Source: Candidatus Frankia alpina (lineage in GTDB: Bacteria > Actinomycetota > Actinomycetes > Frankiales > Frankiaceae). Taken from it: DNA of 40,496 bases. Numbering within the stretch: position 1 is the stretch's first letter; every line of letters begins with the position of its first letter. Where the stretch lies: NCBI RefSeq assembly GCF_902806485.1, contig NZ_CADCWT010000018.1, positions 1-40,496 on the forward strand, read 5' to 3'. Both the position numbers and the translations under genes were made by a program. The notes under the pieces were generated by a model that had not been told where the DNA came from, did no database searches, and saw only the letters and a list, made by a program, of their open reading frames with translations. Positions 1 through 8,014 of the stretch are shown here, in pieces.

Positions 1-74
1 TCCTTCGCGGTCAACAACTCACCCAGATACAACCCGTCCTGACCGGTAATCCCGGTAATCAGCGCACGCGGCAC
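1..74 (-). CDS. gmd: GDP-mannose 4,6-dehydratase, N-terminal part (cut by window edge)
   Basis: Only the first 24 codons or so lie in the window. From a GTG at 74 the product begins VPRALITGITGQDGLYLGEL. This is the hallmark N-terminus of GDP-mannose 4,6-dehydratases: an extended SDR Rossmann glycine motif GxTGQDG followed by YLxELL. The enzyme converts GDP-mannose to GDP-4-keto-6-deoxymannose, the precursor of GDP-fucose, GDP-rhamnose and related sugars. An AAAGGA ribosome-binding sequence lies about 8 nt before the GTG. A nearby ATG at 82 is in another frame. The gene is 66 bp downstream of the two-domain oxidoreductase on the same strand and is probably cotranscribed with it. The remainder is outside the window, so completeness cannot be judged. 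Confidence 0.85.
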   Translation of the reverse strand, partial: MPRALITGITGQDGLYLGELLTAK

Positions 75-140
75 GTCGTCATCCTTTCGTTCGCCGGCCG
101 GGCCGGCGGCGGCGTTCGTCGTCGCGGGAAACGGTTCCGA

Positions 141-2363
141 TCAAGCCCGGGGGGCGCCGGAGCTGCACACCGCCTCGACACCGAGCGCGTCGGCCGCGGC
201 GAGTGTCGCCCGGCTCGACGCGAGCAGCTCCGCGGTCACCGCCGTGTCGCCCCCGCGGCACATCCGCAGAAAGGCGGCCGCGGCGTCGCGATGCCCCTTG
301 TCCTGGGCCCCCTTCCATACCGACCGGCCGTCGACGACGAGCTCCCGGTAGTCGTCGATGCGGGCGTGGCGGGTCCCCGCCAGAGCCTCCACCTGTTCCT
401 TCCGGGCTCCGCGGGGCCAGGCGGAGCTGTAGGCCACGGTCGACAGCGACCCGTCGGCGTGCCGCAACGACACTGCAAGGTCGGAGGCGAGCAGCAGCTC
501 GGCCTCCCGCCCGGCGAGCGCCGCGACCGCCTCGACCTCGCTGCCGGCGAGCGCCGCGCAGGTGTCGACGAAGTGGCACACCTCGCCGAGCAGGCGGCCC
601 CCCTGGACCCGGTCGTTGTACCAGTGGCCGGCCGGCACCCCGCCGGCCGCGATCCGATAGATGATGGTGAGCGGCCCCGTCCGCGCCGCCAGGGCCGTGC
701 GGGCGGCGCCGACCGCGGGCGAGAACCGCCTGTTGTAGCCGACGACGAGCACGCCGCCGCCGGCCGCCGCCGCCTTCTCCACCCGGTCCAGCTCGTCGAA
801 GGTCAGCGCGATCGGCTTCTCGCACCACACGTTCCGTCCCCGCTCCAGCGCCCGGGCGGCGAGCTCGGCATGCGTGGCGTGCGGCGTGGCGATCACGACG
901 ACGTCGATGTCGTCGTCGTCGAGGACGGCGTCGGCGCCGGCCACCGCGCCGGCGAAGCCGTGCCGGTCGGCGAACGACCGCGCCGAGCGGCCGCCGGCGG
1001 AGGCGACCGTGACGAACTGGTCGAATCCGGCGGCCCGGAACGCGGGCAGCAGCACCGACCCGGAGAACGCCCCGGCGCCGATCCAGCCCACCCTGCTGCC
1101 GCGGCGCCCCGCCGCGGCTCCACGCTGGCGCGGCAGCCAGGGACGGGGACGGGGACGCGGCGAGGGAAGCTGGACCGCGTCGTCAGCGACCTGCCCACCC
1201 GCGACCTGCCCGGGCTGGCGGCTCGCCGGCAGGGTCGGGACCGCGGCCGGGTAGTCGAAACGGATGGCGAGGTACGGCTCGCTGCGGTCCGCGACGAGCT
1301 CGTAGGCCCGCGGCGCGGCGTCGATGGGAAAGGCGTGCGTGACCAGGTCGTCCACCCGTAGCCGGCCGGCGGCGAGCAGGTCGAGCACGGCCTCCTGGTT
1401 GCGCCCTTCGGTCCAGCGCACCTGCCCGGCCGGGTAGTCCACCCCCCAGTCCTCATACCCACGCTCGTAGCGCCCCGGCCCGTAGGAACGGGCGAAGCGC
1501 AGGGTGAGCTCCTTGTCGTAGAACGGCGCACGCAGCAGGCCCAGGCCGACGTCGCCGACGACGACGAGCTGCGCACGGTCGCGGGCCAGCGCGGTTGCCC
1601 GCATCACCGGCTCCGCCGAGCGGCCGGCCGCGCAGATGAGCACCGCGTCGGCCCCACGGCCCCGGCTCCAGGCTCGCACCGCGGCGGTGGTGGCCTCGCC
1701 GACCTCGGCGAGCGCGTGCACCCCGACCGCCGCGGCGGTGGTCAGCGGCAGCTGCGCCAGGTCGATGCCGGCCACCTCGCAGCCGCTGGCCAGCGCCAGC
1801 CGGGCGGCGAGCTGGCCGACCAGGCCCAGGCCGACGACGACGACCTTCGCCCCAGGCCCGACCTCGGCGAGGCGCAGCCCGTGCAGGGCGATGGACCCGA
1901 TGGTGGCGAACGCCGCCGCCCCGGGCTCCACCCCGTCGGGCACCCGCGCGCACAGCAGTCCGGGAACGGCCTGGAACTCGGCGTGGTTGGCCCGACCCGC
2001 GCCGCCGGTGGCAACGAGGTCACCGGGGCGGATGCCGGCGACCGCGGAGCCGACCTCGACGACCCGGCCGCAGCCGCTGTAGCCCAGCGGCACGTCGGTG
2101 CCGAGCCGGTCGCGGACCGAGCGCGCCGCCGGCACCAGGCCGTCGGTCCGGGCCTTCTCCGCCACTTTGCGCACCAGGTCCGGGCGGGCCCGTGCCTTGG
2201 CCAGCAGCCCGGATCGGGCGAGCTCGGTGACGGCCCGCTCGGTGCCGGCCGACACGATCGTCGCCGCCGTCGCCACCAGCACCTCGGTCGGACCGATGAT
2301 CGGCACGGGCACGTCGAGCACCCGCACCGCTCCCCCGGATGCCGCCTGGACCACCTGTTTCAT
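141..2363 (-). CDS. Two-domain oxidoreductase: MDR alcohol-dehydrogenase-like domain fused to Gfo/Idh/MocA domain
   Basis: This 740-residue protein has two NAD(P)-binding modules. Residues 1 to about 375 are a medium-chain dehydrogenase-like domain, with SAGTE, GYSGCGRVVEVG and a Rossmann motif VVVGLGLVGQLAA. From V425 a Gfo/Idh/MocA domain begins (RVGWIGAGAF), with the family lysine in CEKPIALT and then YNRRFSP. A Pro/Arg-rich linker of about 50 residues joins them. The catalytic-zinc cysteine and GHE motif of true alcohol dehydrogenases are not evident. Such fusions recur in polysaccharide loci next to heparinase II/III-like proteins, as here (9034-10872). The likely role is oxidation/reduction of a nucleotide sugar or glycan intermediate; the substrate is unknown. 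The ATG at 2363 gives a natural N-terminus. The gene diverges from the priming transferase gene and precedes gmd. Confidence 0.85.
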   Translation of the reverse strand: MKQVVQAASGGAVRVLDVPVPIIGPTEVLVATAATIVSAGTERAVTELARSGLLAKARARPDLVRKVAEKARTDGLVPAARSVRDRLGTDVPLGYSGCGRVVEVGSAVAGIRPGDLVATGGAGRANHAEFQAVPGLLCARVPDGVEPGAAAFATIGSIALHGLRLAEVGPGAKVVVVGLGLVGQLAARLALASGCEVAGIDLAQLPLTTAAAVGVHALAEVGEATTAAVRAWSRGRGADAVLICAAGRSAEPVMRATALARDRAQLVVVGDVGLGLLRAPFYDKELTLRFARSYGPGRYERGYEDWGVDYPAGQVRWTEGRNQEAVLDLLAAGRLRVDDLVTHAFPIDAAPRAYELVADRSEPYLAIRFDYPAAVPTLPASRQPGQVAGGQVADDAVQLPSPRPRPRPWLPRQRGAAAGRRGSRVGWIGAGAFSGSVLLPAFRAAGFDQFVTVASAGGRSARSFADRHGFAGAVAGADAVLDDDDIDVVVIATPHATHAELAARALERGRNVWCEKPIALTFDELDRVEKAAAAGGGVLVVGYNRRFSPAVGAARTALAARTGPLTIIYRIAAGGVPAGHWYNDRVQGGRLLGEVCHFVDTCAALAGSEVEAVAALAGREAELLLASDLAVSLRHADGSLSTVAYSSAWPRGARKEQVEALAGTRHARIDDYRELVVDGRSVWKGAQDKGHRDAAAAFLRMCRGGDTAVTAELLASSRATLAAADALGVEAVCSSGAPRA

Positions 2364-2459
2364 CGCGCGAACCTCCGGTGAGCGTCGGCGAGCCCGGCCC
2401 CGGCCGGTGGCGGCCGACGGGCGGCCGCGCGGGACACCCGCACCCGCATCGTGCTGCGC

Positions 2460-2488
2460 AGTGTAGTTGATGCATTACATTCAGCAAT
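2460..2488 (-). promoter_or_regulatory. Candidate promoter for the two-domain oxidoreductase
   Basis: On the minus strand TTGCTG (2487-2482) and TACACT (2465-2460) are 16 bp apart, in an AT-rich patch between divergent genes. This fits an actinobacterial -10 (TANNNT) with a weak -35. It is a pattern match only. Confidence 0.3.
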
Positions 2489-2537
2489 GAACGTCGCTCG
2501 TACTCCACCCGACGTGTCAGAGTCCGGAGGAACGCCC

Positions 2538-3698
2538 GTGCTGGGAGCGCCGGCCGCCGCGTGCATCGTCACCCTGGCGGCGACCCCGATCGTCACCGTC
2601 TGCATGCATCGACTGGCCGCAATCGACGAGGTCACGGCGCGCTCCTCGCACCAGGCACCGACCCCGCGCGGCGGCGGCATCGCCGTGGTGCTCGGCCTGT
2701 TCGCGGGCGTGGTCGTCACCGTCCTCACCCGCGGCGGCGCCGACTCCCCCGACCTGCTGCCGCTGACCGCCGCGGCCGCCTTGTTCGGGCTGATCGGGCT
2801 GGCCGAGGACATCGGCGGGGTCACCGCGAAGCGGCGACTGGCCCTGCACACCGCGACATCGTTCGTCATCGCCGCGATGGCGGTGCTGGGCGCCCTGCTC
2901 GGAGACCCGGCGCCGGGCCTGCTCATCGTCCTGCTGGTCACCGTCGCGGCGCCCCTCTGGATCACCGGCTTCGTCAACGTCTTCAACTTCATGGACGGGA
3001 TCAACGGCATCTCCGCGGTCACGGCGGCGCTGGCCGGCGGGGCCTGCACGACCCTGGGCGCCACGCATGACCTACCCACGCTGACCGTCGGCGGCATGCT
3101 CGTCGCGGCCTCGGCACTCGGCTTCCTGCCGTTCAACTTCCCCCACGCCCGGATCTTCCTCGGCGATGTCGGCAGCTACGCGTTGGGCGCCGTGCTCGCC
3201 GTGCTCGCCGTCCAGGCGGTGCTGGCCGGCATCCCGCCGGAGCCGGCGCTCGCGCCGACCGCCCTCTACCTCGCGGACACCAGCACGACGCTGGCGCGGC
3301 GGATCCTTGCCGGGGAGCAGTGGTACTCCCCGCACCGCTCGCATGCCTACCAGCGGCTGATCATCGCCGGCTGGTCGCACGTGCGGGTCACCGGCCTGGT
3401 CGCCGCCACGACGGCACTGCTCATCGCGCTGTCCCTGGCCGCCTTCGGCCCGCCGGCCGGGCGGTTCGCCGCGGACGCCGCCGCGGGGCTGGTGCTGCTG
3501 GCCTACCTTCGCGCACCCCGGTGGGCTGCGCGGCGCGGCCAGCCCGGCCAGCCCGGCCAGCCCGGCCAGCCCGGCCAGCCCGGCCAGCCCGGCGAGTCCG
3601 GCGAGTCCGGCCAGCCCGCCCAACTGCCGGCGCAGCGGCGGCCGGCCCCGACCGACGACTCCCCGGACCGCCGGACCGCGCCGGGGAGCGCCCGATGA
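2538..3698 (+). CDS. WecA/MraY-type undecaprenyl-phosphate sugar-1-phosphate transferase (EPS priming)
   Basis: This polytopic membrane enzyme of the glycosyltransferase 4 (MraY/WecA) family transfers a sugar-1-phosphate from a nucleotide sugar to undecaprenyl phosphate, starting repeat-unit synthesis at the inner face of the membrane. Family motifs appear in order: HQAPTPRGGG; GLAEDIGG in the place of the DD motif; NVFNFMDGINGI (NxxNxxDGIDGL type); FLGDVGSYALG; and HRSHAYQRL in the late cytoplasmic loop. The GTG at 2538 has GGAGG 7 nt upstream and leads straight into a membrane segment, so I prefer it to GTG 2451 or ATG 2487, which would add a non-family extension. The product is 386 aa. The C-terminus carries a collagen-like GQP/GES tail (see repeat). 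The stop overlaps the next gene's ATG (ATGA). The sugar specificity is not readable. Confidence 0.88.
   Translation: MLGAPAAACIVTLAATPIVTVCMHRLAAIDEVTARSSHQAPTPRGGGIAVVLGLFAGVVVTVLTRGGADSPDLLPLTAAAALFGLIGLAEDIGGVTAKRRLALHTATSFVIAAMAVLGALLGDPAPGLLIVLLVTVAAPLWITGFVNVFNFMDGINGISAVTAALAGGACTTLGATHDLPTLTVGGMLVAASALGFLPFNFPHARIFLGDVGSYALGAVLAVLAVQAVLAGIPPEPALAPTALYLADTSTTLARRILAGEQWYSPHRSHAYQRLIIAGWSHVRVTGLVAATTALLIALSLAAFGPPAGRFAADAAAGLVLLAYLRAPRWAARRGQPGQPGQPGQPGQPGQPGESGESGQPAQLPAQRRPAPTDDSPDRRTAPGSAR
3537..3617 (+). repeat. 9-bp tandem repeat encoding a collagen-like (GQP/GES) tract
   Basis: Nine consecutive in-frame 9-bp units (GGCCAGCCC type) encode GQP six times, GES twice, then GQP, in the C-terminal tail of the priming transferase. 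Because the unit is three codons, copy-number change by slippage would keep the frame. Confidence 0.9.
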
Positions 3699-4645
3699 CC
3701 AGGATCGCCCTGTTCGGCGCCACCGGTTTCATCGGCGCCGCGTGCGCGGCCGCGCTGGCCGATGCCGGCCACGAGGTGCTGCCCCGTCCGGCGCGCCGCC
3801 TGTGGGCCGACAACGAGACCCTGACCCAAGCCCCCCAGCGCGCGTACCGGCCCCACCTGGCGGGGCTCGCGGCCGAGCTCGACGGCGTCGGGGCGGTCGT
3901 CAACGCCGCCGGGGTGGCGGTCTCCGCGGCCAGGATGTCACCCGGGCTCGTCGGGGGTAACGCCGCCTGGCCCCGCCTGCTCGCGGACGCCTGTCAGCAG
4001 GCGGGGGTCTCCCGGTTCGTCCACGTCAGCACCGCGGCGGTGCAGGGCCGGACGGACCGGCTCGACGAGAGCCTCCGCTACGCGCCGGTGACCCCCTATG
4101 CCCGCTCGAAGACCCTCGGCGAGCAGCTGCTTCGTGACACGACGGCCGGCGGCCGCGTCGAAGTGACCCTCTACCGACCTCCCTCCGTGCACGGCCCAGG
4201 ACGGCGGATGACGACCGCCTTCGCCGCGTTCTGCCAGCGCTGGCCCCTGGTGACATGCGGGGACGGTGACCAGCCCGTGCCGGTCGCGCTGATCGGCAAC
4301 GTCGGCGCGACCGTCGCCGCGATCCTGGCGGCGGACAGCGTGCCCCTGGTGGTCTCGCATCCGTACGAGGGGCACACCGTGCGCACCCTCTACGAGACGT
4401 TCGCCCCGGGCCGCCCACTGCGCCCGCTGCCGACGCGGGCGGTCCGGCGGCTGCTGCGCGCCGCCGAGCCGACCGGGCAGTGGCTGCCGCCGCTGAGCGC
4501 GGTGTGCCGGCGAGCGGAGCTGCTGCTGTTCGGCCAGGGACAGCAGCGGGGTTGGCTCGACGCGCGCGGCTTCCGGCTGCCGCTCGGGCAGTCCGCCTGG
4601 GACGAGGTCTCCGCAGCGACACGCGGACGACCGCACTACCGCTAA
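3695..4645 (+). CDS. NAD-dependent epimerase/dehydratase (extended SDR)
   Basis: This 316-residue protein starts MTRIALFGATGFIGAA, a classic Rossmann GxxGxxG near residues 8-16. It has the SDR catalytic set: VHVSTAAVQG (Ser) and Y135-ARS-K139 (YxxxK). A nucleotide-sugar epimerase, dehydratase or reductase is the likely role, in the cytoplasm, supplying the adjacent glycosyltransferases. The ATG overlaps the stop of the priming transferase gene (ATGA), so translation is probably coupled. The longer upstream open frame overlaps that gene and is not credible coding. It ends in TAA just before the double palindrome at 4646-4679. The exact sugar cannot be told from the sequence. Confidence 0.82.
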   Translation: MTRIALFGATGFIGAACAAALADAGHEVLPRPARRLWADNETLTQAPQRAYRPHLAGLAAELDGVGAVVNAAGVAVSAARMSPGLVGGNAAWPRLLADACQQAGVSRFVHVSTAAVQGRTDRLDESLRYAPVTPYARSKTLGEQLLRDTTAGGRVEVTLYRPPSVHGPGRRMTTAFAAFCQRWPLVTCGDGDQPVPVALIGNVGATVAAILAADSVPLVVSHPYEGHTVRTLYETFAPGRPLRPLPTRAVRRLLRAAEPTGQWLPPLSAVCRRAELLLFGQGQQRGWLDARGFRLPLGQSAWDEVSAATRGRPHYR

Positions 4646-4679
4646 TCACTTCAAGTGAGGTCTACGCTACTTTTAGTGA
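4646..4679 (+). promoter_or_regulatory. Double palindrome, putative promoter/operator of the WcaI-like gene
   Basis: Right after a stop codon lies a perfect 13-bp palindrome TCACTTCAAGTGA (4646-4658). A second related element CTACTTTTAGTGA follows at 4667-4679, with starts 21 bp apart, about two helical turns. TACTTT (4668-4673) could be a -10. Related palindromes occur at 21738-21750, 28266-28278 and 31528-31540. The binding protein is unknown. Confidence 0.5.
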
Positions 4680-4714
4680 TGGGCGTTGACGCTGACGGCT
4701 GGAGGTCGAACCAG

Positions 4715-6100
4715 GTGTCTTCCCTACTCGGCAGCCGTGTCCTGGTGGTGACGCACTATTTTCCGCCCGAGATCGGGGCACCACAGGCGCGATTGTCGGA
4801 GACGGCCCGGGCGTGGGCGGCCGACGGCCTCGACGTCACCGTGCTCACCGGCATGCCGAACCATCCCACCGGGGTGATCCCGCCCGAGTACCGCGGCAGC
4901 TGGCTGCGCACCGAGCGGATCGACGGCTACCGCGTCGTACGCACCCGGCTGTACGCCACCCCCAACGAGGGCGTGGTCCGCAAAACGCTGTCCCACCTGT
5001 CGTTCATGGTCTCCAGCGTCCTGCTCGGCGGCTGGCGGGCCGGCCCGTGCGACGTGGTGGTGGTGTCCTCACCGACCTTCTTTCCGCTGGGCTCGGCGTG
5101 GCTGCTCGCCCGGCTGCGGCGGGCCCGGCTCGTCGTGGAGGTGCGCGACCTGTGGCCCGCCATCTTCGAACAGCTCGGCGTCATCACCGACCCGCGCGTC
5201 CTCGGCCTGCTCGAACGCCTCGAGCTGGCCGCCTACCGGGCCGCCGACGCCGTTGTCACGGTGACCGAGGGCTTCCGCGACGACATCGTCCGCCGCGGCA
5301 TCACGGCGGACAAAGTGCACGTCGTGCGCAACGGCGTCGACCTCGACCGGTTCCGCCCCGACACCCCCACGCCGGCCGGCCTGCGCGCGCGGCTGGGCGC
5401 GCCGGGTCCGGAGACGCTCGTGCTCTACATCGGCGCCCACGGCATCTCGCACGGCCTGGCCTCGGTCGCCGACGCCGCCGCCCGCCTCGGCGACGCCCAG
5501 CCCGGTGAGACGCGGATCCGGTTCGCCTTCGTCGGTGAGGGCGCCGACAAGCGCCGGCTCGCCGAGCACGTCCGCAGCCTGGGGCTGACGAACACGCTGC
5601 TGCACGACGGCGTGCCTCGCGAGCAGGTGTCGGGCGTCGTCGCGGCCGCCGACATCTGCGTGGTGCCGCTGCGCGACGTGCCGATGTTCGACACGTTCAT
5701 CCCGTCGAAGATGTTCGAACTGCTCGCCGCCGGGCGGCCGGTGATCGGCGCTGTCCGCGGCGAGGCCGCCCGGATCCTGACCGCCGCCGGGCAGGTCGTC
5801 GTCCCCCCGCAGGACCCCGAGGCACTGGCGGCGGCCGTCGCGCAACTGGCCACCGACCCGGACCGGCGGGCGCGGATGGGGCGGACCGGCCGGGCGCACG
5901 TCGAGCGGCACTTCGACCGCGACGAGCTGGCCCGGCACTACCGCCGGCTGCTGTTCGACGACGCCGAACCGGCCCGCCCCGACGGCGACGGGCAAACCCC
6001 CGGGCGGCCGGCCGCGGCCGTCCCGGCACGGCCGAAATCGACGCCGATCCCGGCCACCCGGCAGACGGCGAAGGCACCCGGACCGGAGGCACTGACGTGA
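4715..6100 (+). CDS. WcaI/WbuB-like family 4 glycosyltransferase
   Basis: This 461-residue GT-B glycosyltransferase resembles colanic-acid WcaI and WbuB. The N-terminus reads VLVVTHYFPPEIGAPQAR, then TGMPNHPTG, and an ATPNEG...RKTLSHLSFM segment typical of that group. The C-terminal domain has the nucleotide-sugar motif PSKMFELLAAGRPVIG (EX7E region). It would add one sugar to the lipid-linked repeat unit at the cytoplasmic face of the membrane. Start choice: GTG 4715 has GGAGG 9 nt upstream. An in-frame GTG at 4676 lies inside the palindrome and has no ribosome site. The last 40 residues are a Pro/Ala-rich tail. The stop overlaps the next start (GTGA at 6097-6100). Confidence 0.86.
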   Translation: MSSLLGSRVLVVTHYFPPEIGAPQARLSETARAWAADGLDVTVLTGMPNHPTGVIPPEYRGSWLRTERIDGYRVVRTRLYATPNEGVVRKTLSHLSFMVSSVLLGGWRAGPCDVVVVSSPTFFPLGSAWLLARLRRARLVVEVRDLWPAIFEQLGVITDPRVLGLLERLELAAYRAADAVVTVTEGFRDDIVRRGITADKVHVVRNGVDLDRFRPDTPTPAGLRARLGAPGPETLVLYIGAHGISHGLASVADAAARLGDAQPGETRIRFAFVGEGADKRRLAEHVRSLGLTNTLLHDGVPREQVSGVVAAADICVVPLRDVPMFDTFIPSKMFELLAAGRPVIGAVRGEAARILTAAGQVVVPPQDPEALAAAVAQLATDPDRRARMGRTGRAHVERHFDRDELARHYRRLLFDDAEPARPDGDGQTPGRPAAAVPARPKSTPIPATRQTAKAPGPEALT

Positions 6101-7932
6101 AGATTCTGGTCACCGGCGCGACGGGCTTCCTGGGCAGCAGGGTGGTGCCACGCGCACTCGCGCAGGGGCACGAGGTCATCGGGCTGGCGCGCAGCGACAT
6201 CGCCGCGGCGGCGCTGCGCCGGCAGGGGGCCGCGACCGTCGCCGGCGACCTCACCCATCCGGCCGGGCTGACCGCGGCGTTCGCCGAGGCGGGCTGCGCA
6301 GCCCTGCTCAACCTCGCCTCCCTCGGCTTCGGCCACACCGATGCAATCGTGTCCGCGACCCTGGCGGCGGGCATCCGCCGAGCGGTGTTCCTGTCCACCA
6401 CCGGGATCTTCACCTCGCTCGACCCGCCGTCGAAGCGGGTGCGGATCGCCGCCGAGCACACGATCAGGACCAGCGAGCTGGACTGGACGATCATCCGCCC
6501 GACGATGATCTACGGCGGGCCGGACGACCGCAACATGGCCCGCCTGCTCGCGCTGGTACGCCGGGTCGGTGTCCTGCCGCTGCCGGGCGGGGGGCGGCGG
6601 CTGCATCAACCGGTGCACGTCGACGACCTGGCCGCGACGGTGCTGCGGACGCTGAGCGCCGACGCGGCGATCGGGCGCAGCTACGACGTCGCCGGACCGC
6701 AGGCACTGCCCTTCCGGGAGGTCGTCGCCGCGGCCGGGGCGGCCGCCGGACGTCGGGTGTACTGCATCCCGGTCCCGGTCCGCCCGGTCCTCGCCGCCGC
6801 CCGCGCCTACGAACGGCGCGCCGACACGCCGTGGCTGAGGGCCGAGCAGATCGCTCGGCTCGTCGAAGACAAGGCCTTCGACATCAGCGCAGCCCGGCAC
6901 GACCTCGACCATCGACCGCGGCCGTTCGGGATCGGCATCGCCGAGCAGGCCGCCGCGGCGGGCCACCCTGGCCGCTCCTCTCGCCGAACGGAGACCCGGA
7001 TGACCCGAACCCACCAGGCCACGCAGCTTCTCCAGGACATTCGACGGATCGCCGCGGTAGCCGGTGCCCCGACGGCGCTGCGCTTCGGTGCCGCCGTGAT
7101 CCGGCATGCTCGCACCATCCAGCGTACGGGCACCCTCGACGCGGCCGACGGGGCGATGGCCACCCGCAGTCACACCTTCCAACCGCTGCCCGGAGTGCAG
7201 GTGACGCTGCCCGGGACCGCGTTCGGTGGCGCCCGAGAGATGTACTGCCGCGGGGTCTATCACGCGATCCCCGGTTACGCCCCCGCCCCCGGCGAGGTCG
7301 TCGTCGACCTCGGGGCGAACCAGGGCCTGTTCTCGACGCTCGCGGCGAGGGCGGGAGCCGACGTCATCGCAGTCGAGGCCCAGCGCGGATTCGCCTCCGC
7401 ATTCACCCAGCACGCCGCCGGCAACGGCGTGTCGAACCGCATCCAGCTGCTGCACGCCCTCGTCGGCCCGGCAACCGGCGTACTCGCCGATCCGCGCGCC
7501 AGGCAGACCGCGAGCCACTGGGACGGCGACGTCGACGTCCTGACCATGGCGGAGGTGTTCGAGGCTGGCGGCGTCGACAAGGTCGATCTCATCAAGATTG
7601 ATATCGAGGGCTCCGAGTTCGCGCTGTTCGACGAGTCCGGGTGGCTGGACGCTGTCAGCCGAGTCGTAATGGAGGTGCACACCGAGTTCGGTGAGCCCCG
7701 CGTTCTCCTCGATCTGCTGGTCCAGCACGGCTTCGAGGCCACTCTGGTCGACAACAACCTGATGCGGACCACCCACCTGGGCGACGCGCCTTCGGGATAC
7801 CTCTACGCCCGCCGCCGGACCCCGATACCGCGGGCCCGGCGGACCACCGAGCGCCGTGGCGACAGCGGAAGGACCCACCGCCGTGCGGTGCTCGCCCCCA
7901 TCATCGGGGCGCCAGACGAGACGTCGACGTGA
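6097..7932 (+). CDS. SDR epimerase fused to FkbM-type methyltransferase
   Basis: One 611-codon frame holds two proteins usually separate. Residues 1 to about 295 are an atypical extended SDR: MKILVTGATGFLGSR, then STTGIF, WTIIRPTMIYGG and HQPVHVDDLA. No clear YxxxK is visible. From about residue 302 a complete FkbM-family SAM methyltransferase follows: GEVVVDLGANQGLFSTLA (SAM-binding), VDLIKIDIEGSEFALFD (family hallmark) and VVMEVHTEF. An in-frame ATG at 7000 (M302) has GGAG 6 nt upstream, so a free methyltransferase may also be made by internal initiation. A lost stop codon or sequencing error between two former genes is the alternative. The GTG start overlaps the stop of the glycosyltransferase gene. 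Expected roles: nucleotide-sugar conversion and sugar O-methylation. Confidence 0.78.
   Translation: MKILVTGATGFLGSRVVPRALAQGHEVIGLARSDIAAAALRRQGAATVAGDLTHPAGLTAAFAEAGCAALLNLASLGFGHTDAIVSATLAAGIRRAVFLSTTGIFTSLDPPSKRVRIAAEHTIRTSELDWTIIRPTMIYGGPDDRNMARLLALVRRVGVLPLPGGGRRLHQPVHVDDLAATVLRTLSADAAIGRSYDVAGPQALPFREVVAAAGAAAGRRVYCIPVPVRPVLAAARAYERRADTPWLRAEQIARLVEDKAFDISAARHDLDHRPRPFGIGIAEQAAAAGHPGRSSRRTETRMTRTHQATQLLQDIRRIAAVAGAPTALRFGAAVIRHARTIQRTGTLDAADGAMATRSHTFQPLPGVQVTLPGTAFGGAREMYCRGVYHAIPGYAPAPGEVVVDLGANQGLFSTLAARAGADVIAVEAQRGFASAFTQHAAGNGVSNRIQLLHALVGPATGVLADPRARQTASHWDGDVDVLTMAEVFEAGGVDKVDLIKIDIEGSEFALFDESGWLDAVSRVVMEVHTEFGEPRVLLDLLVQHGFEATLVDNNLMRTTHLGDAPSGYLYARRRTPIPRARRTTERRGDSGRTHRRAVLAPIIGAPDETST
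6990..7002 (+). promoter_or_regulatory. Internal ribosome-binding site and in-frame ATG for the FkbM half
   Basis: GGAG (6990-6993) lies 6 nt before an in-frame ATG (7000-7002), exactly at the boundary between the SDR and FkbM domains. This would allow the methyltransferase to be made separately. Confidence 0.5.
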
Positions 7933-8014
7933 TGCCGGCACGGGGTGAGGCGGGACAGTCCGCCGTACCCGAGGCAGTGCTTCGGCTACGGACCGGCACG
8001 CCGGAGGGTGCACC

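Noticed and set aside
291..1361. Long plus-strand open frame opposite the two-domain oxidoreductase
   Set aside because: No family motif and no ribosome site; it is an antisense shadow typical of GC-rich genes.
2451..2537. Longer N-terminus for the priming transferase (GTG 2451 or ATG 2487)
   Set aside because: The extra residues are not family-like and overlap the promoter region; GTG 2538 has an ideal GGAGG.
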